Shown here one piece after another: positions 23,148 through 32,993 of a stretch of 64,000 nucleotides of DNA. Both the position numbers and the translations under genes were made by a program. Within the stretch, counting starts at the first letter, position 1; each line of letters opens with the position of its first letter. The notes beneath the pieces were generated by a model. The model was not told the origin of the DNA, searched no databases, and saw nothing but the letters and a program-made list of their open reading frames with translations. The DNA is taken from assembly GCA_039621445.1 (NCBI GenBank), contig CP154956.1, positions 38,652,553 through 38,716,552 of the forward strand, given 5' to 3'. Origin of the DNA: Euglena gracilis (lineage: Eukaryota > Euglenida > Euglenophyceae > Euglenales).

Positions 23148-23800
23148 GCACACACAAGGGGATTTTGTTATTTCAGTCGGGGGGGGGGGTCTGGGGGGGG
23201 CGGCAGGCAGAGGAGGCCGTAGGCCGACTAAGTTCGCATATCGGGGTTCATTGGGGAGCGCAATTTTGCCCTCCTCATTTTGCACACACAAGGGGATTTT
23301 GTTATTTTTGGCGGGGGGTCCGGGGGGGGGCACCCCCCCCCCCCCCGGAGGAGGCCGTAGGCCGACTAAATTCGCACATCGGGGTTCATTGGGGAGCGCG
23401 ATTTGGCCCTCCTCATGTTACACACACAAGGGGATTTTGTTGTTTTGGGCGGGGGGGGGGTCCGGGGGGCGGCAGCCCCCCCCCCCCCCAGAGGAGGCCG
23501 TAGGCCGACTAAGTTCGCATATCGGGGTTCATTGGGGAGCACGATTTGGCCATCCTCATTTTGCACACACAAGGGGATTTTGTTATTTCAGGCGGGGGGG
23601 GGGTCCGGGGGGGCAGCCCCCCCACGGAGGAGGCCGTAGGCCGACTAAGTTCGCATATCGGGGTTCATTGGGGAGTGCGATTTGGCCATCCTCATGTTGC
23701 ACACACAATGGGATTTTGTTATTTTTGGCGGGGGGTCCGGAGGGGGGGCCGCAGGCCCCCCCCCCCCCCCGGAGGAGGCAGTAGGCCGACTAAGTTAGCG
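23148..23800. repeat. Satellite-like tandem repeat, about 137 bp unit, five copies
   Basis: Each unit runs CACACACAAGGGGATTTTGT, a G run, GAGGAGGCCGTAGGCCGACT, AAGTTCGCATATCGGGGTTC, ATTGGGGAGCG and so on. Copies begin at about 23150, 23285, 23422, 23562 and 23700, with a degenerate sixth at about 23863. Single relatives occur at 41320, 33495 and 35190. Gly/Pro-rich frames across it are not credible proteins. Confidence 0.92.
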
Positions 23801-24526
23801 TATCTGGGTTTGCGTCTGTGAGGTGATATTCATCACGGAGCGCGATTCGACCATGCTTGCCTAACACACGCAAGAGGATTTTGTTATTTGAGGGCTTTTA
23901 GGACGTTGTTTACGTCGTTTATCTGTGGCCATCCTTGCCTTCCAGGCGCCTTCAACGGAATAGCCCCAACAAGAGGTTATAACACAAATTTTTTTTGCAA
24001 ATGGACCCCCATTCTGGGGGTTTCTGAAGGCATTTGGGTGGGTTCTGATTCATTTTCCTTCATATTTGAATGAATTTTTTTTGGAGGGGGGGACTTAAAA
24101 TTGGTGGTCGGAGCGACTAGTCGCTCCAACCACCAACGGTCGCTAGGCCATCACCAACAGTCGCTAGTGACTAGGCGCTAGCGACCACCAAAAAACCATC
24201 ACCAATTTCCCGCAATGAGCCTAAGGTGTCTGTTTTTTTTTGGTGCTGGATTATATGTTTGAAGGGTGTTTCTCAACAAAAAGCATCATCTGTTGTTGTC
24301 TACAATTATCCCACCAATTGTCTTGCCCCCAACTGTCTTGCAAACTGCCTTGCCTCTTAATACAACAGAGATTGGTGGAGCCACCATTCTAAAAAAACAA
24401 ATTGTTTTGGTGACAAGACTACAATTACTCCCCAACCAAAATTGCTGTGGTGTCACGATGTCACGATGCTTATTTTGGCAAGCGTCATTTGCACACTCCT
24501 GAGCAGATTCAATATTTATGTTGGGA

Positions 24527-24925
24527 CAGGGTTTGATATAAGGACAGGTGGGGGGGTGGTCCGGACCCCCCCCCCCTGCGGGCCAGGAGGGTGGGGGGGA
24601 CACCCCCCCACCTAAACAGTGGCGCAGTCCGGGTGACCGAATTTCGGCCTGGCACAAAGCGCCGGGCCGAAAATTTCTGACCCCCCAAAACGACCAAAAG
24701 TGCCATTTTGGGCACTTTTTGGGCAAAAATTTGCCAAAAATGCAAAAAAAAAAAATTCGGCGCAAAGCGCCGGAGGAAAAAATTGACCCTTTCGGGTACC
24801 CCCCCAGGGTCGGTCCGGACCCCCTTGGCAGGTGGAGGGGGGGTGGTCCGGACCCCCCCTCCGGGCCAGGGGGGGGGGGACACCCCCCACCTAAACCATG
24901 TACGCCCTCCTTATATCAAACCCTG
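24527..24925. mobile_element. hAT-like MITE, 399 bp
   Basis: CAGGGTTTGATATAAGGA at the left and its exact complement at the right. The 8-bp duplication TGTTGGGA is perfect on both sides (24519-24526, 24926-24933). CAGGG termini with 8-bp duplications are characteristic of the hAT superfamily. The interior contains GGTCCGGACCCCCC palindromes and no ORF of note. Confidence 0.93.
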
Positions 24926-24974
24926 TGTTGGGATTCCTAGGGACAAAATACAAAAACTGTTTTTTTGTGCAAAT

Positions 24975-25188
24975 TTTGGTTGAAGTTGGAGTTGAGGATT
25001 TTGAAATTCGTGGTGCCGCAAAGGAGCACAAGCTCCCGAAGAAGATTGGGTTTTGCCCCAGGCATTGTGGCCAAACGTCACACAAGCCAAATGCTTCAAA
25101 GAGCAAGCAGTTCTTTCTTATTTGCAAGAAATTCCCATTTGGCAATCCCCTGAGGACAACGTTTCAAAGTTTGTGGTGGTTGTTGTAG
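24975..25188 (+). CDS. Protein-like fragment, unrecognised
   Basis: This frame reads with a balanced composition (DFEIRGAAKEHKLPKKIG, then FCPRHCGQTSH) and a Cys/His cluster, unlike the surrounding repeats. No start, no clear splice sites and no family could be assigned. It may be a relic of a mobile-element gene or a chance frame. Confidence 0.25.
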
Positions 25189-25599
25189 TTTTTTTCATTG
25201 TCACATGGGGAAACTTCCCCAGGTGATGGACCGAAATTTCCAAACTGAACATCCCCTGCAAGAAATGAAAGCATTGAAAATTTCTGTGTATGGGTAAATG
25301 TGCACTTTCCCATATTTAGAAAGGAAACCGTTTGGCATCTTTGTGGGCATGGTCGGTACAAGTTTTGGTGCAGGAAAACCGGTGCGACCCGGTCCAAACA
25401 CATGGCTTGCATTTCAGTGCATGAAAAACCATGCGCAGTGTACCTTGTTTGATTGCTTCCATTTTTGTCGTCATTGGCTCCAAAGTTGTGCAAAAAAAAA
25501 AGTCAGGTGAATTGGGACGTGCTCATGTGGTCACAATTTATGTTGTTTTGCACATGCACACCATTTCAGCTTGTTTATTGTTACTTTTTGTCGAAATGC

Positions 25600-27160
25600 A
25601 GTTTTTTTGCAGTTTTTTTTTGCAATTTTTTTGCAGTGCAGTTTTTGACCGGCCCGTGTGTCTCCCCCCTGGGGGGGGGGGGCTGGCAGGGTTGGATGGG
25701 AAGCCTTGAGGGGGGGGGGTCGCAGGGGTGTAGAAATAATTTTTTCTCGGGGGGGGGGGGCGAGATCCTCGACAAGACTAAATATATCCATTTCTTCCCT
25801 CGCCGCCCTTCGGGCGACGAAACAGTAGTGCTATTTTTGAAAGATGGCATTGAATGTAACAAAAACAATGTGGCAATTTTTGACATTATGTCACTGATCC
25901 ATCACAACTTGGAAGTTTTCAAGGCGCCCGAAGGGCGGCTAAACGGCAGTGCTTTTTTGAAAGATGGCGTTGAATGTAACAAAAAAGCGGCCATTTTTAC
26001 ATTATGCCACCAATCCATCACAATTTGGAAGAGGCGCCCAACAAGCGGCAAGAGACGGTGAGGCCTTTTTGTGTTTTAGGATTTGGGTCTTAGGATTTGC
26101 GTGGAACAAAAAAATATATTGCCGCCCGAAGGGCGGCTGAGGGCCATGCCCCCCCCCCGATAGTGTCCCATACCCGGCTCAACCAAGGGGCGGGCATGGA
26201 ACACTATCGGGGGGGGGGACACTATTGGGGGGGTCAATAAAATCCTTTAGGACCGGCCGGCCGGGTCCCAAGGCAGGGATATGGGACACTATCGAGGGGG
26301 GGGGACACTATCGGGGGGGGGGGGCATGGTAATGCAATTTTCCAAAAACCTTCCCCAAAAAGAGACAAACTTGTCAACAAAAATTGTGTGCTCTTGAAGA
26401 AAAAAAAAGAGCTTGGGAAGCGAAGTCAAGATGCATGTTTTCCTGTTGCTGGGATTTTCGCCCCCTCCGACGCATGAGTTCCGGACGTCTGTGGCCGCCC
26501 AAAGGGCGGCGAGACGGTAGCGATGTCCATCAGCAAAACACCCAAAAGTTCAATGAAAAGTTGAGTTCTCGGTGTGAGAAACTGAAAAAAACACAAACAA
26601 TGTGATGAGTGAATCACACACTTTTCAAAAAAAATTTCTTCCCAAAATCTCGGGGGGGGCGGCCCCCCCCGACCCCCCACTTCTACACCTATGGTGGGTC
26701 GGACCCCCCCCCTCCTACCTCGAAACGGGGGGGGGGGGGGCGAAAAAAATTTGATTTCATGGACGGGCAAAGGGCCGGAAATCGGGTCGAAATCGGTCAA
26801 AAATCCCTGATTTTTCTTTGAAATCGATCCAAAAATGCTCAATGTGTTTTCCCCCCAAAAATGTTCAAAATTTTTCAAAAAAAAACATTTTTTGAACCCG
26901 ACCACCATTTTTTTTGCACTACCCCCCTCCCCTTTCTGGAGATTTAAGCCCCCCCCCTGAAAATTTTTTTTGTTCAAATCACCCCAACACCAGTCAAAAC
27001 CCACCCAAATGGCTCCAGAACCCCCCAATCGGGGGTGAATATGCAAAAACTTGGGGGGGATATGCCCATTTTGGGCCACTTTTGGCAAAAGAACACCTCT
27101 CCCCATCGGATTTTCAATATAATGGCAAAATTTTGCACAAAAAGGACTTAGCACTCAAAT
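25600..27160. other. Repeat-rich region, no gene
   Basis: Repeated words include GCCGCCCTTCGGGCG and its variants (25795, 25925, 26120, 26500) and GGACACTATCGGGGGG (26200-26310), which recurs at about 38260 and 38335. There are several G runs over 9 nt. No frame has protein character. Confidence 0.5.
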
Positions 27161-27169
27161 ATGCTGATG

Positions 27170-27385
27170 GCGTTTTCCTGTGTCCAAAAAGAATTTATGA
27201 GGTTTTTTGAAGGAGTAGGGTTAGGGTTACGATTCTTATCCAAACAGCAGAACATTTCCCGCTCAACGTTGTTAGATTGGTCTCTACAAGGTACCCAGCG
27301 AACCCAAAGAGCCGCCCAACTAGGATTAAAAACATGGGGGGACCCGAGCGAGGCGCCGAAGGCGCCGAGCGAGGGTCCCCCCATG
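27170..27385. repeat. Left half of a larger dispersed repeat split by an insertion
   Basis: This segment and 30309-30400 are the two halves of a sequence present in one piece, inverted, at about 39585-39850. It contains TTAGGGTTAGGGTTACG and the palindromic stretch ACATGGGGGGACCCGAGCG to GGGTCCCCCCATG. The element 27386-30308 is inserted at the CATG. Confidence 0.85.
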
Positions 27386-29221
27386 CAAGCACCTATAGTT
27401 GACACCCCGGTTTTTGCCATTTTTGGCCATTTTCGGCCATTTTCGGCCGTTTTCGGCCATTTTCGGCCATTTTTTCCTATAGGTGGGGGGGTAAAATTAC
27501 CTTAAAATCCTTTCATACCAACAATGCATTTGATCATTCATGCAACGTGAAAGTAGTTGTGAGCAGCAAATCAAGCCAACGCATCCAAAGAGGTCCGTTT
27601 GGAATGGGTGCTCAGGGATCAAAAAAAATTGGTTAAAACCTAAATGGCACAAATCCATCACTTCAAAGAAGCCTTGATGTTAAATTTCATCTGTCATGAT
27701 GAGATGATCATCCGTCTGGATGTGGCGAAGTTGGGAGAAAATGCGCTCGGCTTGAGCTCAGAGCAAAAGCAAGCAAACATGTGATCAGCACATAATGTTG
27801 AAATATTATATGTTGACATCAAATGCGCTCACCCAATTGCCCAATTTCTGCAGCATACACATCTTGTCCAGCATCTGCATCTTGTTCAGTATCTGCATCC
27901 ATTTTTTCTGTTGGAGAGGACCGTGGGGAATGGGAGGGCAGGGAGGAGGGGAGGAGAGGGAGGGCACCTGGCCGGGTTTGGGGAGAGGCTCCGCACAGGA
28001 TGCTCGCCCACCCGCAACCGGCCGGGCCTGCGGGGCTCGGGATACCAGCCCAAATGAGCCGGGGTTCGGGACACCTGTTGCTCCGCGCGGCATGGGTCAG
28101 ATGGTCAGCCGCAAGCCGTCGAGCTGCTCCTGAATGATGTGTAGAGCGTCGAGCAGCGTGTGTAGGGAGGGGGAAGGGAGAGGAGGGGCAGAAGCATCGG
28201 GAGAAACAGAGAGGGTGCGCTGCGCACTCCCAGTGCAGGAGAATCTAATGGGTTTCATGGCTTCGGGTTTCGGGCTTCGGGTCCTTGGTCTTCTTGGGGT
28301 GGGGGTACCGAGCAAGGGGCGGTGGGGGCCCCGGAGAGCTGTGGGGGTGGTTGCCAGTCCAGGGGCAGGGAATGTGGGCCCAGGAGTGGGAGTGGGACCG
28401 GGAAGGGGACAGGGAACGTAGCGGACGTAAATGGGAACGATGCAGCGTGCTGTGCTGCTCCTGGGTGTGGACCTCCTCCGGGTCCTCAACGATGCGGGCT
28501 CCGACAGGTGGTAATCCATTGCATCTTGTCCAGTATCTGCAACCATTGCACCTTGTCCAGTATCTCCATTCAATTCATCTTGTCCAATATTTGTGTCTTG
28601 CCTAATGTCTTCATCCATTGGCTCCCAACCTAGCAAAATGACCACAAAAACCCCCCAAAAAATGACCACAAAAAGCCCAGAATTGTCCACAAAAAGCCCC
28701 CAAAATGACCTAAAATGGCTTGAAATAACAAAAAATTGCCCAAAAAACGCCAACAATGTCCACAAAAAAAAGTGAAAAATAACCCAAATCGCCAAAATGG
28801 CGCAAAATGGCCGGAAATGTCATAAAATGAGCTCATATTGACCCAAATTAGCACAATACTTGCCAAATCAGTGCAAAATACCCCAAAATCAGCAAAAATT
28901 GATCCAAAAATGGCCAAAATGGGCGTAATACTGGAGATTTGTGGAGAAATTATCCCAAAAATGGGTTTTATGCTTCAAAAAATACAAAAAAAATGCCAGC
29001 ATTGCCCTTGTCACCAAAATTTTCTGAAATGTCATCAAATCCTTAAGCCGGCGTTTGAGACGCCGGGCTCAGGACAGAACCGGCGTCCCCCCCCACGGGC
29101 TTCCGGACGCCGGTTCTGTCCTAAAGCCCGGCGTTAGGAACGCCGGCTTTGTCCAAAGCCCGGCGTCCGATTTTCATTCCTAAAAATGTCACCAAAAGTG
29201 ACCAAAAGTGGCCCTAAGGTG

Positions 29222-29800
29222 CTGGTATGAGTGTTTCAACCATCAAGGACAATGAATTTTGCCATCTGGGGACCACTAGGGTGCATATCCAAATTTGGTG
29301 AAAATTGGCCCAGATTTGGAAATAGAGTACCGTGCAGCGTGGAAAGATCTGATGAGCACCGCTGGTCGTCTGTTGAAAAGAGCTTTCGATCGAGGGGTAA
29401 CTTGGTACGCTCGCGATCGTCGGATCGGCCAGAATCTGAGTCGAAATTTGTCGCAATTTTCAGTGATTTTTGGTTTAAGATGCTTAATAAACCTTACAGA
29501 AACGTTTTTCCTCTTCGAATCAACGACCTGAGGGCCTTGGGGGGGGCACCAGAGTTGTGAAATTAGGATTCCCCACTGACAGAAAAGAAGAGCTCCAGGC
29601 GACGTGGCTGAATTTGGTGGTGATCGCCAGTCGTCTGATGAAAAGAGCTTTCGATCGAGGGGTGATTTTATACCTGGACGATTGACACAGCCAGAAATAC
29701 CCTCGCGATCGCCGGAATTTGGTGAAGTGCAAAGTGGTGTGACATTGCAGTTCAGTGGTCGGAGATTGGTCCTGGGAGTGTCCTTTGGCCGAAGGTTGGG
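29222..29800. repeat. Dispersed repeat with paired GCTTTCGATCGAGGGG motifs
   Basis: The motif occurs twice, about 265 bp apart. Full or partial copies are at 48627-49200 (same order), 32040-32490, and inverted at about 35560-35880 and 36190-36400. Most copies lie next to the GACGCCGGTTCTGTCC palindromes, so the two probably moved together. Confidence 0.85.
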
Positions 29801-29850
29801 GACGCCGGTTCTGTCCTGAGCCCGGCGTCTCTAAAACGCCGGCTTAAACA

Positions 29851-29969
29851 AGAGGTGTCGGACGCCGGTTCTGTCCAAAGCCCGGCGTTCCAAACGCCGG
29901 TTCCGTCCTTCGGACGGAACCGGCGTTTGGAACGCCGGGCTTTGGACAGAACCGGCGTCCGACACCTCT
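29851..29969. repeat. Near-perfect palindrome, 58-bp arms and 3-nt loop
   Basis: The arms are 29851-29908 and 29912-29969 around TTC. The repeated word is GACGCCGGTTCTGTCC with its complement. Related shorter palindromes are at 29045-29165, 36425-36505, 48466-48580 and 49276-49356. Confidence 0.93.
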
Positions 29970-30439
29970 TTTTTGTAGTACAGCTTTGGCCCAAATAACC
30001 CTTTCGGAGGTAGTTCTTTGAGCAGGATGTGTTGCAGTGCCAGGCATAATGGCAGGAGAACAGAGGCTGCACAGAGACAAAAATCAGTCGCACTGGAAAT
30101 CGCCCCTCAGGTGTCGGGCAAAGCTGTTGGGCAAAAAAAAAACTCGAAAAATTTTGCGATGATTTTTTTCTCATTTTCGGCCATTTTCGGCCATTTTCGG
30201 CCATTTTCGGCCATTTTCGGGACCCCCACCTATAGAGCCCAAAATTTCATTTTCGGCCATTTTTGGCCATTTTCGGCCATTTTCGGCCATTTTGACTATA
30301 GGTGCTTGCCCTCATGTGTATTAACCCTAGTTGGGCGGCTCTTTGGGGCAGCTGGTACCTTGTAGGGCCCAATTTATCACGTTTCTGAACAGCCGGCTGT
30401 GGTCCTCAAAATTGAAATTTTTCTAAGCCGGTCAATGAA

Positions 30440-30540
30440 GGCATAGGGTTAGGGTCAGGGTTAGGGTTCGGATCAGGGTTAGGTACAGCGTTAGGGTTAG
30501 GTATACGGTTAGGGTCAGGGTTAGGTTCAGGGTTTTGGTA
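30440..30540. repeat. Degenerate interstitial telomere-like tract
   Basis: TTAGGG words alternate with TCAGGG, TTCGGATCAGGG and GTTAGGTACAGC variants. Shorter TTAGGG words are at 27215, 39778 (complement), 40682 and 63720. TTAGGG is the reported telomere repeat of Euglena. The tract is too degenerate and internal to be a chromosome end. Confidence 0.75.
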
Positions 30541-30654
30541 TAGGGATTTTGGGGGCTAGGCAGTCAAGTTCGGGTCCCGTAACCCCCCCTTGTCTGGTTA
30601 AGTTCGGACCACGACAGGGGGGGTCCCGCGGGACCCCCCCCCCCCGGTGCCTGG

Positions 30655-31700
30655 GCTCCTTTGTTATATCCGTGGACTGAGGCCCAAGACACACACTGTG
30701 TCTCGTGGACTGAGTCCACGAGACACAGTGTGTGTCCCCGTGGACTGGGACACACACTGTGTCTCGTGGACTGGCAGTCCACGAGACACAGTGTGTGTCC
30801 CCGTGGACTGGGACACACACTGTGTCTCGTGGACTGAAAAATAAAAGGTGTTTGCCAGAAATGCGAGGTGTTCTACATCTAATGCAATGCAGCAGGGCAG
30901 TGGAAAGATGGTCACCGGACAACCGTGAGCTGTAACAGCTGAGAGACAGTTGGCGCGGCGTTGTTGCTGAGCTTGATTGATGAGGGTAGCCTCATCAAAC
31001 AAATATCTGGGGTCAATGACCCAACCAGCCCATGCGGAAAAAAAGCCATCCAGGTCCTCATACTGAGCGTTCAGATGTTTACACACCTGCTGGAACTCCA
31101 ACAGGCGTGTAACAGCTACACGCTCAGCCTTTGCGGTCCCTTTTGGCTTCTCTTCCAACACGTTGGCCAACAACGTACCGTGTATTGGGTCAACAGCAGG
31201 GCCCTTCTGCAAATCGACCAAATACTTTTCCAGTGTAGCAACAAATTCATCTGGTTTCGGGGGTCGGGGGAGCATGCGGTCCACACTGTTTGCGGTCTTC
31301 TTCATTTTCCGAAAGAAAAAACTGCAAGGACAGGTAGTGGAATGTGGTAAAACTTGTCCACGAGAAACCTTTATGCTCTAAGCCAAAAGTTGCCGAAAGG
31401 CCAAGTTATTGGGGGGCACTTGTTGGTCGGACCAGTGGGAATTCTTGATTTTTTCAGTTCACGAGGACACACACTGTGTCTCGTGGACTGGCAGTCCACG
31501 AGACACAGTGTGTGTCCCCGTGGACTGGGACACACACTGTGTCTCGTGGACTGGCAGTCCACGAGACACAGTGTGTGTCCTCGTGAACTGAAAATTTGAC
31601 AAAAAATCGCAAAAAAATACGGGGTAGACATTGCGTGGCTAAGTTCCACGAGACACAGTGTGTGTCTTGGGCCTCTTAGTCAACGGATATAGACAAAAAT
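30655..31700. mobile_element. Palindrome-ended element, left copy, with an ORF
   Basis: Both ends carry TATATCCGTGGACT/AGTCAACGGATATA-like termini followed by AGGCCCAAGACACACACTGT and repeats of the palindromic word GTCCACGAGACACAGTGTGT. Inside, a 125-bp segment (about 30838-30962) and a segment at 31343-31465 are shared, inverted, with the right copy at 34305-35170. The part between them (30965-31343) is unique to this copy and holds the start of the ORF at 31305. Confidence 0.78.
30955..31305 (-). CDS. Partial ORF related to the ORF at 43.3 kb
   Basis: From an ATG at 31305 the frame reads with good protein character: LPRPPKPDEFVATLEKYL, then LLEFQQVCKHL, then GWVIDPRYLF. The same pattern appears in the ORF at 43328-42711 (MPRPPNVDEFLAVL, FLEYMDVCNRH, RWCVDARELF). 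A pyrimidine tract and CAG precede the ATG, suggesting a splice acceptor. The frame then runs into the segment shared with the right copy and into palindromic repeats, so the gene is truncated here. Function unknown; see the longer relative. Confidence 0.5.
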
Positions 31701-31805
31701 CGTCCATTGTAACCCGGACACACCGTGTACCCGGGTTATGGGCGCCTTCGGCGCCCATAACCCGGACACACGGTGTGTCCGGGTGACATGGACGATTTTT
31801 GTGTA
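31690..31805. repeat. Palindrome with GGGCGCC core, left copy
   Basis: ATCGTCCATTGTAACCCGG leads into TTATGGGCGCC, a TTC loop and the complementary arm. An inverted copy is at 34205-34318. Both adjoin a terminus of the palindrome-ended elements. Confidence 0.88.
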
Positions 31806-32993
31806 ATTTGAGGGGGGTGCGGGGGGTGACCAAGTGACTTACAAAAGCGACTCAGCTCTGTTTTCCCCGAGGGGGGGGGTTAAATCTCCAGAAGGGGGGG
31901 GGGGGTAGTGCAAAAAAATGGTGGTCGGCCCGACCATGGTCGGCCCGACCACCACGACGGCGACCACCGGAAATACGCACGGAGCCCCACCGATGGCCCA
32001 ATGGAAAACGTGTCACCCCTCCCCTCATACCTAAACGCACGGCAAACTTTGTGAGCACCGTGAAGCATGGAAAAATCTGATCACCACCGCTGGCTGTCTG
32101 TTGCAAAGAGCTTTCAATCGAGGGGTTACTTGGTACCCTAACGTTGCACGCAGCCCGAGATATCGTCAGATCGGCCAGAATCTTAGTCCAAATTTGTGGT
32201 GGTTTTGGGTGCTGGTTGGTTAAAAATGCTTAACGAACCATACACAAAGGATTTTTGTCTTCGAATCGAGGACCTCTGGCATCCACGGAGGTACAAAAAT
32301 TGTGAAATTAGGATTTCCCAGTGAAAGGAAATAAGAGTACCAAGCGGCGTGGCTGAATTTGGTGGTCATCACTAGTCGTCTGATGAAAAGAGCTTTCAAT
32401 CGAGGGGTAAGTTTGTACCTGAACAACATTCACAGCCAGAGATACGCTCGCGATCGTTCGATCGAATTGGCAAAATGCATTTTCGGACGATTTCGGACGA
32501 CAGGTGATTGCCACAGATGCCGTGATGGAAAACGTGCCATTGCCACAGATGCCCTAATGGAAAACATGTCATTGCCACAGATGCCCTAAAATGGAAAACG
32601 TTTTCATGAACACAAATTTCAGGGCAGGCATTTGGCGGGCTGAACACGTTTTTAACCGAACCCTGGGGGGTCATTTCCACCAAAACCAGTCAGTCACTTT
32701 TCCCCCCAGAAAACCAGTCAGTCACCCCCCCCAGGGGGGCCAACAAACGTAAAAAAAAAGAATTTTTCTGGCGCACTGGGTGCCGGGTCACTTTATTGGT
32801 TTGCTGACCCCCCCCAGGGGGTCCGGGCCAGAAATCAGCAACCCCTGGGGGGTCGGCCAGTGATATGGTCTTGGACAGGGGGGGGGGTGTCTTCTGTGAT
32901 GGGTGAGGCCGATCTTGGGCAAATTCCTGATGAGTCTTTTTTGCAGGCCCTCGTCAACTCACAAACAACCACATTAAATGAGTAGTTCAGCGT

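Larger units (their letters stand above)
27386..30308. mobile_element. Decamer-armed TIR element (CATTTTCGGC unit), 2.9 kb
   Basis: CAAGCACCTATAG at the left is matched by CTATAGGTGCTTG at the right. It is flanked by CCCCCATG and CCCTCATG, an 8-bp duplication with one change. CATTTTCGGC arrays lie at about 27418-27475, 30173-30221 and 30249-30293. CTATAGGTGGGG at 27477 and its complement at 30222 repeat the terminal motif internally. The interior holds inverted copies of the 18-bp array and of the core shared with 18788-20712 and 62639-63713. A 28.0-28.5 kb part is GC-rich with weakly coding-like frames and no recognised domain. Confidence 0.88.

Noticed and set aside
23146-23784. Gly/Pro-rich frames of over 200 residues
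   Set aside because: They run across the 137-bp tandem repeat with long G and C runs and are open on both strands.
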